From positions 46,120,106 through 46,184,105 of the forward strand of contig JAVIAB010000008.1 of assembly GCA_032433765.1 (NCBI GenBank): DNA of 64,000 bases, written 5' to 3'. The DNA comes from Megaustenia siamemsis. Lineage: Eukaryota; Mollusca; Gastropoda; Stylommatophora; Ariophantidae. A model generated the notes under the pieces. The model worked only from the letters and a program-made list of their open reading frames with translations. It was not told the origin of the DNA and did no database searches. Below are positions 1 through 10,221 of the stretch, piece after piece (within the stretch, counting starts at the first letter, position 1; the number at the start of each line of letters is the position of its first letter). The translations under genes were made by a program, and so were the position numbers.

Positions 1-879
1 TAATCACTGCTGCCCCAGCACACAAGAAATAAACTAATCACTGCTGCCCCAGCACACAAGAAATAAACTAATCACTACTGCTGCAGCACACAAGAAATAA
101 ACTAATCACTGCTGCCCCAGCACACAAGAAATAAACTAATCACTGCTGCCCCAGCACACAAGAAATAAACTAATCACTGCTGCCCCAGCACACAAGAAAT
201 AAACTAATCACTGCTGCCCCAGCACACAAGAAATAAACTAATCACTGCTGCCCCAGCACACAAGAAATAAACTAATCACTGCTGCCCCAGCACACAAGAA
301 ATAAACTAATCACTGCTGCCCCAGCACACAAGAAATAAACTAATCACTGCTGCTCCAGCACACAAGAAATAAACTAATCACTGCTGCCCCAGCACACAAG
401 AAATAAACTAATCACTGCTGCCCCAGCACACAAGAAATAAACTAATCACTGCTGCCCCAGCACACAAGAAATAAACTAATCACTGCTGCCCCAGCACACA
501 AGAAATAAACTAATCACTGCTGCCCCAGCACACAAGAAATAAACTAATCACTGCTGCCCCAGCACACAAGAAATAAACTAATCACTGCTGCCCCAGCACA
601 CAAGAAATAAACTAATCACTGCTGCCCCAGCACACAAGAAATAAACTAATCACTGCTGCCCAGCACACAAGAAATAAACTAATCGCTGCTGCCCCAGCAC
701 ACAAGAAATAAACTAATCGCTGCTGCCCCAGCACACAAGAAATAAACTAATCACTACTGCTGCAGCACACAAGAAATAAACTAATCACTGCTGCCCCAGC
801 ACACAAGAAATAAACTAATCACTGCTGCCCCAGCACACAAGAAATAAACTAATCACTACTGCCCCAGCACACAAGAAAA
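1..879. repeat. 34-bp minisatellite, about 26 copies, open at the left edge
   Basis: A 34-bp unit (core CACTGCTGCCCCAGCACAC, then AAGAAATAAAC and TAAT) repeats head to tail from the first base, so the array continues outside the window. Most units are identical. A variant unit with CACTACTGCTGCAGC occurs near 70 and again near 752, and two units carry TAATCGCTG near 682-716, which points to block-wise copying. The last unit decays at about 870-880. There is no coding potential and there are no unique spacers. Confidence 0.97.
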
Positions 880-999
880 TACTAACCAAAAGACTAACCA
901 CAGAGAAAAGAAAACCAAGGCAAAGCCGACAAATGACAACATACAAGAGACCGAGAGTAGTTGAAATCCACGGTATGGAAAAGACTGAGGACACTCCAT

Positions 1000-1223
1000 T
1001 AAATTAAAAAAGTATAGAGTCCCGTCACGCTAAGTGGCGTGAAGGGAATATGGTGTTAGTGATCATAATTTGTACAGACGTTCGGCACATGATTTTCTTG
1101 GGTAATGTAGTCGGTATTACGCTCGTGCCGCTTTACTTTTCCAGAAAAAAATCCAGTATCCATTTAAGGCTGGGTGAACCCGGAAGCCGTCGGTCAGGAT
1201 CGAACCCGACCTCGTGTCCTGGG
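1000..1223 (-). mobile_element. tRNA-derived SINE, 5'-truncated copy
   Basis: The body matches the other SINE copies in the window on the minus strand: the 3' hairpin module near 1025-1042, the conserved core containing GGTCGGTATTACG (here GTCGGTATTACGCTCGTGCC), and a B-box-like segment near 1195-1210. The A-box half of the tRNA head is missing. An 8-bp direct repeat CACTCCAT flanks the copy at 992-999 and 1224-1231, consistent with a target-site duplication of a 5'-truncated insertion. Confidence 0.8.
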
Positions 1224-1231
1224 CACTCCAT

Positions 1232-2042
1232 GGTGATTGCAAATAAATTTCCCAAGTGGCATACATTCTACTGCAACGTTCATTATTCACTGATCACTTT
1301 ATCCGCTGCCAAAGCTGAGAAGACAAATATGACCAGAGAAGCGCCAAGAAAGTAGCTACAAGTAAACTTGTTTACTGAGAAAATAAGTCTGGTTCTATTT
1401 TTGTTATCGACCAGTTTCTATGTTTACCAAAACTTAAATAGAGTTGTTATTTAATTATTTCCTCTCGGGGCGAAGTTGACATATAGGGCAGAAGCCACAA
1501 TTGTTCTTGCCTGCCAGTTCAATGCATATATATATATATATATTGCTTCTTTGCATATTTATTTAAAATAGGTCCCGTAATTATTATTTATTTGGGTGGG
1601 GTGGAGGGGCGGGTTGTAAATATTGGCTTAATGTTTAACATATATTGCCCAACACGTGCGGTGAGTACAAATACAGCATGGGCACTAACATTATAATAGA
1701 TTATGTTCCCCGTTCGCCTAACTCGAAGTTTGACAAGTTGCATTCTTCTTAGCAAAGCCATGGTCATGTAGCAAGCGAACTTCTTCAAAATCTCATTAAA
1801 TATAATTACTCATTATTTTCTGTTTATTTTTCTGCAAATTTCTTAGCGCCCGTACCGAGCGTTTATTAAAATACACTCATTTCTTTGCAATTATTTTGTT
1901 AAAAACAGACTCCGAATTTTGCTCCACCTTAAGAGCTCGTCACAAACATTGAACTTGCGCTTCTCAGCTATAACACGAGGCTGCGAATTATTAAGTAGAG
2001 TGGAGCATAATGGGCGGGAAACTGTGGAACTTGTGGATGTAG
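1232..2042. other. unassigned AT-rich sequence
   Basis: No gene or repeat family is recognised. A short (TA)n run lies at about 1526-1542. A segment near 1465-1500 (GCGAAGTTGACATATAGGGC) resembles one near 10755-10785, so part of this stretch may be a low-copy dispersed repeat. Confidence 0.4.
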
Positions 2043-2191
2043 GCTGTACATTGATGAGAGATATTAGACTGTACATTGATGAGAGATATTAGACTGTACA
2101 TTGATGAGAGATATTAGACTGTACATTGATGAGGTATGCTAGACTGTACATTGATGAGAGATATTATACTATACATTGATGAGGTATGCTA
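2043..2191. repeat. 25-bp minisatellite, left block
   Basis: Units contain ACTGTACATTGATGAG followed by either AGATATTAG or GTATGCTAG. The array stops abruptly at 2191 where a MITE is inserted and resumes at 2886. Confidence 0.93.
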
Positions 2192-2885
2192 TAGCTCGTT
2201 TCAAATCATGTGCCCAACTTCAAAACGCTATTACTCTCTAACCGTTTGTTAAAAATTTTGAAATTTTCCAAATGTTATTAGAATGCAAAAGAACCTTTAA
2301 ATGTATATTTAACAAATATCTTGCAGCTGCAGTTTTCTTAAAGCGGCGATATTTCTTTCATGTTTGTCAAAATTGTAAATTGTGAAGCCCTAAAGAATAG
2401 AAATTACCGTAATTGCTGGTCTATGATTAATTTTCACTAGGTAAAGGCGTGGCCGTAATGGGGAAATAACCTAATAAGACAAAATACCAGGAGAATTATT
2501 GTCTGCTCAGTTCGAGGACGGCTTCGCCGCTGAATGAACAGAAATGGAACACACAATGCCTCGTGTTTTCTACAAGTGTCTAATTGTGTCAGAAAGCCCA
2601 CGTGGAATGCGTGCAAAAACGTCAATTGTACCGTGTATGGATTTTTAATTGCTATTTTTAACTTAAAATACTGTAAACATTAAGTTTTGACTACATCAAT
2701 GGGTCGTTATAAGTTTATATAAATCAAATAAGCAACAATAATAACCAAATGTTTTTTTTTAATAAAATTAATTCCCTGTTGGGTTCTAATCATTATAACT
2801 TTACATGCAAATTTTGAAAAAATTACAAAAAGAGATTAAAAAGATATCGATTTTAAAAGTTGGGCACATGATTTGAAACGAGCTA
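2192..2885. mobile_element. non-autonomous DNA transposon (MITE) with TA target duplication
   Basis: The 694-bp element starts TAGCTCGTTTCAAATCATG and ends with the exact reverse complement. The terminal inverted repeats are perfect over 29 bp (2192-2220 and 2857-2885) and remain similar a few bases further in. TA lies on both sides (2190-2191 and 2886-2887). Removing the element and one TA restores a normal 25-bp satellite unit. The interior is AT-rich and has no transposase-like frame, so it would need a transposase supplied in trans. TA duplication is typical of the Tc1/mariner superfamily, but other TA-using families are possible. Confidence 0.88.
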
Positions 2886-3170
2886 TAGACTGTACATTGA
2901 TGAGGTATGCTAGACTGTACATTGATGAGGTATGCTAGACTGTACATTGATGAGAGGTATTAGACTGTACATTGATGAGGTATGCTAGACTGTACATTGA
3001 TGAGGTATGCTAGACTGTACATTGATGAGGTATGCTAGACTGTACACTGATGAGAGATGCTAGATTGTACATTGATGAGGTATGCTAGACTTTACATTGA
3101 TGAGGTATGCTAGACTGTACATTGATGAGGTATACTAGACTGTACATTGATGAGGTATGCTAGACTGTAT
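2886..3170. repeat. 25-bp minisatellite, right block
   Basis: This continues the array from 2043-2191 after the MITE, mostly with the GAGGTATGCTAG unit type. It decays at about 3165 (CTGTATTTTGC). Confidence 0.93.
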
Positions 3171-3349
3171 TTTGCAAGTTTCTAACAAGATGCTACATTA
3201 TTAATGTCTCTAGACCGTTAGCGGTTTAACAAGTAAGTAACACAGGTCTGCTCAGGTCCCGCCTTATTTGAGAGTGGTAATAAACATAAAAGAGTTCGTA
3301 AATGTTTGGCAGAGCCAGTCTTAATATATCGATGTTAATCATGGACAAT

Positions 3350-3745
3350 AGGACAACAAACATGAAAATTACTGACGGCTGTAGAAATGTGGTTTTACAG
3401 AAGAATGTGCAGAATACCACGGACCGCTAAAAAGAGTTGTGAAAACGTTCTGAAAGAGGTCAAAGCAAAAGAGAGATAATTTCCAAAATTAAGAAGAAAC
3501 AATCATCATCTTTTGGCCATGTAATGAGGAGGGAACAGCTAGAATATATTGTAACAACTGGGGAAAATTGAGGGACGAAGAGATAGTGGGAAGCTAAGAG
3601 AAGAGATACAAGACAGCTTAAAAGAATGGTTTGGCAGATGGTCAACAACAGAATTAATAAATAAGTTTGAAGCGATCGAAAGTTGTGGAGAGACATTATC
3701 ACCTACGCCAGCATTCATGGTATTTGATGATGAAGAAACATAAAC
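3350..3745 (+). mobile_element. family-A LINE, 3'-terminal remnant
   Basis: Broken frames read as the C-terminal region of a LINE polyprotein. A piece resembling VKAKERXXISKIKKKQSSSFGHVMRR is followed by a segment equivalent to LEYIVTTG and a terminal stretch ending near GATGATGAAG. It aligns along its length with the better preserved family-A copy at 50355-50905. Frameshifts and stops are numerous. It is an old, 5'-truncated fragment. Confidence 0.7.
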
Positions 3746-3944
3746 CATCAGTTGCATTCAGAATTGGGTGCGAACAAGGATAAGGGATTCAAACGTGGAA
3801 AATTCTGGATGACCGAGGTGAAGTAGTTCATATGGAGAGTATGTGATTTTAATGACATTAGGGCTGACGAGGGTTTGGTTGAGTAACAGCTGAAAGAAGA
3901 GGCTAACTAAAATCATCATTCAGCTCGTTAGGGAGTGTCGCAAA

Positions 3945-4652
3945 TTGGCCTACTGAGCTGCCGAGGTCCTAATACACACCACAGAAAAAAGTGGCGTCAC
4001 CTCAGGATCCGATCACCTACACGGATGTGTCTGTATCCCGCGGACAGCGCAGGGGTTGGGGATTTGTGGTATACCAATACGGCAGAGAATTGGCTAGGAA
4101 ATCTGGCCAGTGTAGCATTACGGTGTCCAGCATGAGAATGGAGATAGAAGCAGCAATGGCGGCGATAACATGGTTGGTTACACAGAACGTGGATCACGCA
4201 GTCTTGGTAACTGACTCACAAAGTATGCTTCAGAAAACAGACAGACAGTGTCTGAGGGAGGAGTGGATGCAACTCTAAAGTGAGCTCATTAACCCGAGTG
4301 TACTGTCCAGGGCAGGCTGGTGTGCATGGCAATGAAATATCCCATACGTTCGCTGGTATCTCTGGGACTATGTGTGACCTGACTCTGGACTAAGAGGACA
4401 TCGTCAAGTTAGTTCTTCATTTCTTAAGAGATTAAGAGGAGGATGGGCGAGACAGTGATGCACATTGAGAGACTGAGGAATCTAAAGATGGAAAAGGAGT
4501 CTGATCGATCCGAAGTGGTAGTGGGAACAGCAGATATAATATCTGTAATCAACGTTTTACAGGAACAATCAGTCTGTACACGCTTCGAGAAATGCTGAGA
4601 CGGACGGTTGAGCGAGCTTGAGTATAATATGACTGTAATGAATCTGATTTCA
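3945..4652 (+). pseudogene. family-I LINE, RNase H domain and 3' end, broken
   Basis: The frame at 3991-4278 encodes an RNase H-like domain. YTDVSV supplies the first Asp, a strand-rich GWGFVVYQYG follows, MRMEIEAAMAAITWL supplies the Glu, and HAVLVTDSQSML the second Asp. After a stop at 4276 a shifted frame gives YCPGQAGVHGNE, which matches the H-x-G-x-x-G-N-E region of LINE RNase H (His replaced by Gln). The layout resembles family B but the residues differ clearly, so I treat it as a separate family. Sequence up to 4652 looks like the remaining C-terminal tail, followed directly by a pentanucleotide run. It would have degraded the RNA template during reverse transcription. It is now non-functional. 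Confidence 0.72.
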
Positions 4653-4752
4653 TGAACAGAATAGAATAGAATAGAATAGAATAGAATAGAATAGAATAGA
4701 ATAGAATAGAATAGAATAGAATAGAATAGAATAGAATAGAATAGAATAGAAT
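4653..4752. repeat. (AGAAT)n pentanucleotide microsatellite
   Basis: About 19 near-perfect AGAAT units follow directly on the family-I LINE 3' end, so this is probably that element's expanded 3' tail. Confidence 0.95.
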
Positions 4753-4905
4753 TGGTAAAACAAGGTCTTAATTAATATGCAAAGCCTAGTCTCAGGAAAA
4801 GCCTCCCCTCACCAAAATCCCCATTTCCCGATTGTGAAGAGATGTTGCTAGACCTTCAGACACTGCACTTTGTCAGGAAAATAAAAGAGTAAAGCTGGAG
4901 AAAGT

Positions 4906-5177
4906 ATGGCGCTGAACGTAACAGGCCGCAAGCTCAAATAACAATACTGGGCTTGTTGTTTCCGCATTTATATATGGCGCTGAACGTAACAGGCCGCAAG
5001 CTCAAATAACAATACTGGGCTTGTTGTTTCCGCATTTATATATGGCGCTGAACGTAACAGGCCGCAAGCTCAAATAACAATACTGGGCTTGTTGTTTCCG
5101 CATTTATATATGGCGCTGAACGTAACAGGCCGCAAGCTCAAATAACAATACTGGGCTTGTTGTTTCATATATGGCGA
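4906..5177. repeat. 68-bp tandem repeat, 4 copies
   Basis: Units begin ATGGCGCTGAACGTAACAGG at 4906, 4974, 5042 and 5110 and are almost identical. The last copy is truncated near TTGTTTCATATATGG. The spacing is exactly 68 bp. Such low divergence suggests recent duplication. Confidence 0.95.
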
Positions 5178-5387
5178 GGCTTTAACCTAAATGAAACTTT
5201 GAGGCAACCTCCCTCCCCCCTTTTTCCATTTTTTCCCCCTGGAGAAATTGACACCAGAAGTTCTCATAAAATTTGAAACCATAAACTGGCATAAGAAAAG
5301 TGTGGTCTAAAACAAATTCTGAACACACGTGTTGAGGCCCCTCGGATTATGTGACTCTATGATGTAACATTTAGCCTTTAAGTAAAT

Positions 5388-5785
5388 TCGAATGAAAGGA
5401 CGATTAGAGGCTATAGAGATGGGATTTCTCATAAGAATGTTGAAAGTTCCCTGGACAGCTAAAATGGCCAATGAGGAAATTATCCAAGAGGCCAACGCAA
5501 AAAGGCAGCTCCCCAAAAACATCAGAAAGACACAATCAACGTTTGTTTCTGCCACATCATGAAAAGAGGAAAGTTGGAACACTTCGTTACAACTGGCAAA
5601 AAACAGGGAAAGAGAGATTCCGGACGACAAGTAGAAAAGATACTTTAAAAAATACTAGATAGCTTGGTGTCATGGCATGGAAAAAGTCAACAACAGAATA
5701 GAAACGATGCACTGAGGATAGAAGATTGTGGAAGGACATAATCGCCCACGCCAAACTGTATGGCACATGATGATGATGATGAGGT
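5388..5785 (+). mobile_element. family-A LINE, 3'-terminal remnant
   Basis: Shifted frames give MGFLIRMLKVPWTAK, then NEEIIQEANAKRQLPKNI, and an FCHIMKRGKLEHFVTTGK equivalent. The terminal tail ends with a GAT/ATG run near 5770-5783. It corresponds to the last roughly 400 bp of the copy at 50355-50905. Several frameshifts are present. Only the C-terminal part survives, as expected for a 5'-truncated LINE insertion. Confidence 0.78.
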
Positions 5786-6060
5786 AAATCCGGCCCTCCG
5801 CCTAGTGGAGACTCATGAGGGCGCCCGTGCGACACGGCGCGGTCACAGCGAAGAGTCCGGGCTAGAAACCGATTCTTTCTGAGACTTGAAACACTTGATG
5901 ACTGGCAGAACTTGACCTATAGGTGAATACCGTCTCTTTCTGCTGCATTGACCACTAGAACAGGGAGGTCCATTTTATGAACGGGACCAATGTAGGCATA
6001 TATTCTTGTAAATTTCTAGATGACTGAGGAGGAAGTGAATTTTCGCAAAAATTCTAACCC
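5786..6060. other. unassigned
   Basis: No motif is recognised in this spacer between two LINE fragments. It is somewhat more GC-rich near 5790-5850 than its surroundings. Confidence 0.35.
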
Positions 6061-6065
6061 CAGAT

Positions 6066-6388
6066 GATACCTTCTTCTTCTTCTACCTTTCAGCTCCCTG
6101 TGGAGCATAGGTCTTCAACAAACACTTTCCTAGTTGTTCTGTTTCTTGCCATTCTTTTAAGATCTTTCCATGTCTTCCCCATCATCTTCATCTCTTCATG
6201 TCTGTCTTCTCCGAGAATTTCTAGGTCTTCCTTTTTGTCTTTTCACCTGGGGATTCCAAAAATGGGCCTGTTGTGTAAGCACTCTCAGTTGGCCTCCACA
6301 GTGTGTGTCCTATCCAGCGCCATCGTCTTCGCTGTATCTCTTTATCCACTGGTACTTGACTGGCACATTTCCATAATTCTATGTTAGT
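6066..6388 (-). mobile_element. family-D LINE, 3'-terminal remnant
   Basis: Read on the minus strand it gives a WIGHTLW-type motif (RWRWIGHTL in less decayed LINEs), then GIPR, an RPRxxWRRQ-like piece, and KTWKDLKRMARNRT, followed by a stop and a (GAA)n tail at 6066-6080. It matches the plus-strand copy at 56640-57055 and the fragments near 26010-26185 and 51415-51565. The element is 5'-truncated and frame-broken. Confidence 0.75.
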
Positions 6389-6419
6389 GATTTTGATATT
6401 CCCTTGGAAACTGACATTT

Positions 6420-7229
6420 CTGCCAAAGAGTACATTGTTACTGACATTGTTTCGAAGGGGTGTACTACTACAAATTCACAATTTTGCCAAAGAGTGCATT
6501 GCTACCAATTGACATTGCTACCAAAGAGTACATTACTTCAAACTGACGTTGGTACTAAAGAGTGTATTACTACAATCTGACATTGCTGACATAGAGTGTA
6601 TTATTATTACAATCTGACATTGCTGCTACAGAGTGTATTATTACAATCTGACATTGCTGTCATAGAGTATATTACTACAAACTGACATTGCTACCACAGA
6701 ATGTATTACTACAAACTGACATTACTGCCATAGTGTGTATTATTACAATCTGAAATTGCTGGCACAAAGTACATTATTACAATATGACAATGCTACTACA
6801 GAGTGTATTATTACAATCTGACATTGCTACCACAGAGTGTATTATTACAATCTGACATTGCTGCCATAGAGTGTATTATTACAATCTGACATTGCTGGCA
6901 CAAAGTGTATTATTACAATATGACATTGCTACTACAGAGTGTATTATTACAATCTGACATTGCTGCCATAGGGTGTATTATTACAATATGACATTGCTGT
7001 CATAGAGTGTATTATTACAATCTGACATTGCTACTACAGAGTGTATTATTACAATCTGACATTGCGGCCATAGGTTGCATTATTACAATCTGACATTGCT
7101 GCCATAGAGTGTATTATTACAATCTGACAATGCTACTACAGAGTGTATTATTACAATCTGACATTGCTGCCATAGAGTGTATTATTACAATCTGACATTG
7201 CTACTACAGAGTGTATTATTACAATCTGA
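6420..7229. repeat. 34-bp minisatellite, left block
   Basis: About 23 diverged units share ATTACAATCTGACATTGCT followed by GCCATAGAGTGTATT or similar. Units at the left edge are the most diverged (TGCCAAAGAGTACATT type) and central units the most uniform. The block ends at the family-B LINE; the same unit type reappears at 10166-10221. Confidence 0.93.
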
Positions 7230-7449
7230 CATTGCTGGTGTCTTCTGCCTTTGCACCGGTTTGCAGGGGGAGTGTTTGGGATTCCACGGACGTGATCACT
7301 ATCCATGTGTGCTCCTCATTGAGAAATGCAGAAATAGAAACCAGAAAAGGAAGCTTCACACATTCCACAATGAGAACACGGACCTGGACGTCATTAGCAA
7401 AATCAGACATAGGAAACAAGACGCCCCTCGCATGAGGCAGGAGAGATAG
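7230..7449 (+). pseudogene. family-B endonuclease C-terminus (copy 1)
   Basis: Two overlapping frames are needed. One reads SSAFAPVCRGS; after a shift near 7280 the other reads GFHGRDHYPCVLLIEKC. The second is the conserved SDHYP motif of APE-type LINE endonucleases, here with Ser changed to Arg. A basic stretch NRNQKRKLHTF follows and the frame stops at 7447. The endonuclease would nick target DNA for target-primed reverse transcription. The N-terminal catalytic part is absent. Confidence 0.8.
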
Positions 7450-8310
7450 ACGCAGCCGCCCTGGTGGAACGTAGAAGTCGAGGACGCGTGGCGGAATAAG
7501 AGACTAGCGGTCAAGACATAGCAGAAAGCCAGAAGTAATGGAAGAACACAACCTGAGCTCTTGAAGCGTATGAAAGAAGAGGTCGACCAAAAAAATTGAT
7601 GCACTTTAAACTATGCGCTATGCATGCTAAGGATGCCAAGTGGGACGATTTCTGTTAAAAAAAAAAAGTGAGCTCAGAAAAATCGCTAGCCACATTATGG
7701 CGCCTTCATCACAGCATGAATAGCATGAATAGCACAACACGACACAGAGGCATACCAGACTTCCAGAGCACAGGCTAGATATGCCACAAATCTGATTAGA
7801 GCAAAGGGAAGGCCCTGCTTGCCCGCTACATTGAGCAGACGGACCAAAGAAATGAGGCTGTAAGCATGAGGATACGGGGGTCCCTTTCAGAATTGTGTGA
7901 GGATGTAGTGCTGAGAGAAGATTTCACAATCACAACTGATACCATTTCGCACAACACTTAAAGGTCACACAACACTTCCTGGTCCAGATGGTGTTCGGTA
8001 CGGCGACATAGGCGATTTAGCTGGCGACGACTCGAAAAAAACTGGCCAAAGAGTTTAATGCCAGCATTCGGAGTGGCCAGATTAAGGAGGAGTGGCTTCA
8101 CAGCTACTTACTACCGCTACCGAAGCCAAACAAGGAACACTCTCAGATCAATGCCTACAGAATCATCACGATGCAGAACACCGCGGGTAAGCTACTGGAG
8201 AAAATATTGCCTGTGTCCTCACCTGTCACCTTGAATAGAAACGCGTGTTCCCATCCACACTCGGAGGTTATAGATATAACTAAGAGACATGGCTCAATGC
8301 GCCAGTCTTC

Positions 8311-8667
8311 GCCTATGACGTCTTCGAAGGCTTCCACAGACGAGAGGAGACATGTGCTGCTGCAATAGATTTAGATGATGCATACAATAGAGTACCGCTG
8401 GAAAACTTCATGCATATGCTCATCAAACTAGCGGTGCACCCCTTCCTCATTAGATGGATCGCTGCAGAACTGTTTCAAAGGAAGGTGATACTCAATTGTG
8501 GAAATTGGTCATCCGAGCGAATATCCATTTTTCCAGGACTGCCACAAGACTCACCAATGTCACCAGTTCTATTTAACGTGTACGCATTAGCGATCACGGA
8601 ACAACAGCTGGATGAAAGGGGGAGAACTATGACTTTTGCTGATGATATTCTGGTATATCGACAGTGA
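8311..8667 (+). pseudogene. family-B reverse transcriptase core (copy 1)
   Basis: An open frame from about 8311 to the stop at 8665-8667 holds the RT palm. Motif A is AIDLDDAYNRV at 8362-8394 (catalytic Asp). A fingers/palm stretch HPFLIRWIAAELFQRK follows, then motif B as GLPQDSPMSPVLFNVY and motif C as FADD at 8635-8646. All catalytic Asp residues are kept. The frame is lost just after motif C (TGA after DILVYRQ) and the upstream region at 7680-8310 is frame-shifted, so the enzyme is dead. Confidence 0.87.
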
Positions 8668-9757
8668 AGAGACAGAAATGAAATCGCCTCCACAATGCAA
8701 GTCGAACTCGATCGCATCTCTTCGTGATGTGGAGTATCAGAAGCATTGGTTAATCTTAATAAAGCATCCATTGCATGGTTTTCACTTAACAAGTATATCG
8801 TTAACACGGAAACACCGGTGGTACGAAAGAGAGGTGACCAGTGACAAGGTGATGACGTACCTGGGAGTTAAGTTTGGTCAGGGCCTGTGTTTACGGGACC
8901 ACGTCGACCATGTGATAACAAAATCCCGCAAAGGATTAGCCACCTTGGAGGTCATGGCAGATGCCAACATCGAGCAGAGGCTACTTACCCTTCTGGTCCA
9001 GGGACTATTCCTCGCACCAATCGAGTATGCCGTGGCAGTTCTTACAGTCAGCAAGACACAAATTGGCAAGCTGGAGAAAATACAGAATGAAGCTATACGC
9101 ATTATCTTGGGGTGTACGAGGGACACTCCCTGTGTAGCAATGAGGTTTCTTCTCGACTTTCCAACCATGGATGGCAGGATCAAGATCTGGAGGGCACGAG
9201 TAGACCTGAAGATAAGTGCAGATAAAGAGCATCCATTGCATCATGAGCTCAACATAGGGAAGGGTGTCAGGCTAGAAAGTGACCAATCATGGGTGGGCCG
9301 AGCAGAAGATGTCATCAAACAGGTATGTGGGCTTACCAATAGCAACGCTGGTGAGGAGTGGATACCGGTGCCTACGTCAATCAAGGGGACATTCTCGTGT
9401 ATTGTCACACTCAACAGGAAATGTAGGGAACACAACTCAGTCGTGGTCAATGCGGAGGTCAACGGTCTCATTTGGGATAACACCGATGAGAAAGATGCAG
9501 TCATCTGTACAGACGGATCTTTAATACGACACCAAAGAAGTGCATGCGTATTTACAGCACGCTCGGCGGGCAGAATAGTCAATGAAAACAGTGGTCTATA
9601 CGTTATCACCACGCATAGCATGACGATGGAGGTTGTAGCAGTGACCAAGGCATTAATCTGGTTAGAGTCACAAGACTACACCCACGCCTGTATACTGAGT
9701 GATTCGTTGAGCATGATAAAAAAATGGAGGTGGGATCTGTACGTATGCAATGGGTAG
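8636..9757 (+). pseudogene. family-B RT thumb/connection and RNase H (copy 1)
   Basis: A 373-codon open frame. The first 65 or so codons overlap the RT core in the wrong frame. From about 8840 it reads family-B protein: VMTYLGVKFGQGL, then VITKSRKGLATLEVMA, then KLEKIQNEAIRIILGCTRD. An RNase H domain follows with ICTDGSLIR (Asp at 9512), MTMEVVAVTKAL (Glu at 9629) and CILSDSLSM (Asp at 9701), so the D-E-D core is intact. The frame breaks at the A7 run at 9718-9724: copy 2 has an extra G there, so copy 1 carries a one-base deletion. This is the longest TE-derived frame in the window. Confidence 0.88.
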
Positions 9758-10194
9758 AGTCATTGCAGAAGTCAAAAATACGTAAGGTCATCTTTGTCTA
9801 TGTCACAGGACATGAGGGGGTACGGGGAAATGAAAGAGTGGACAGGTTGGCTAGCTGCGCTATTGTTTAGGACGGTCAACCAATGGATCGGGCGGACGTC
9901 ATCAATGCCCTCCAGGAAGTGGGAAGAGCACAAGACTTCGACAGCCATAAGTCCACGTCACTCCTTCGGATGAGAGAGATGGGAGTTAAGATGGGGACAG
10001 CCAGAAACGAGAAAGTTAGTGGGCGTATAAGAAGATTAATCGACCAACACAGAACTGGAGTCGTCAGTCGCTGGACACTGCGGGACTTGCTGAGGAGGGC
10101 ATCTGAGCACCTATGGACATGTTCGGAGTGCAATGATGATGACCCGTTAAAAACTCAATACAGTGCTGCCAAAGAGTACATTGCTACAAACTGA
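9731..10194 (+). pseudogene. family-B RNase H C-terminus and polyprotein tail (copy 1)
   Basis: After the frameshift near 9720 the RNase H resumes (MQWVESLQKSKIRKVIFVYV, then GHEGVRGNERVDRLA). The open frame at 9883-10194 gives the C-terminal tail, with ALQEVGRAQDFDSHKST, RRLIDQHRTGVVSRWTLRD and SEHLWTCSECNDDD. The last is a Cys-containing end also present, in reverse orientation, at 39915-39945. The final codons run into flanking 34-bp satellite, so the native stop has been lost or mutated. Confidence 0.82.
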
Positions 10195-10221
10195 CATTGC
10201 TGCCAAAGAGTACATTACTAA
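10166..10221. repeat. 34-bp minisatellite, right remnant
   Basis: Nearly two units (GCTGCCAAAGAGTACATTGC type) resume right after the LINE 3' end, matching the diverged units at 6480-6540. Confidence 0.85.

Larger units (their letters stand above)
7229..10160 (+). mobile_element. family-B LINE copy 1 (endonuclease C-term, RT, RNase H), inserted in the 34-bp array
   Basis: This 2.9-kb, 5'-truncated copy starts in the C-terminal third of the APE-type endonuclease and runs through RT and RNase H to the end of the polyprotein. The 34-bp satellite lies on both sides, so the LINE landed inside it. The sequence is collinear with the minus-strand copy at 39905-43237. Frameshifts and stops occur near 7280, throughout 7440-8300, at 8665 and near 9720. 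Family B is an RNase H-bearing non-LTR element of the I/Jockey-like group; exact clade assignment needs a tree. Confidence 0.9.

Noticed and set aside
1..879. CRISPR-like array of 34-bp repeats
   Set aside because: Repeats are contiguous with no unique spacers, and the genome is eukaryotic.
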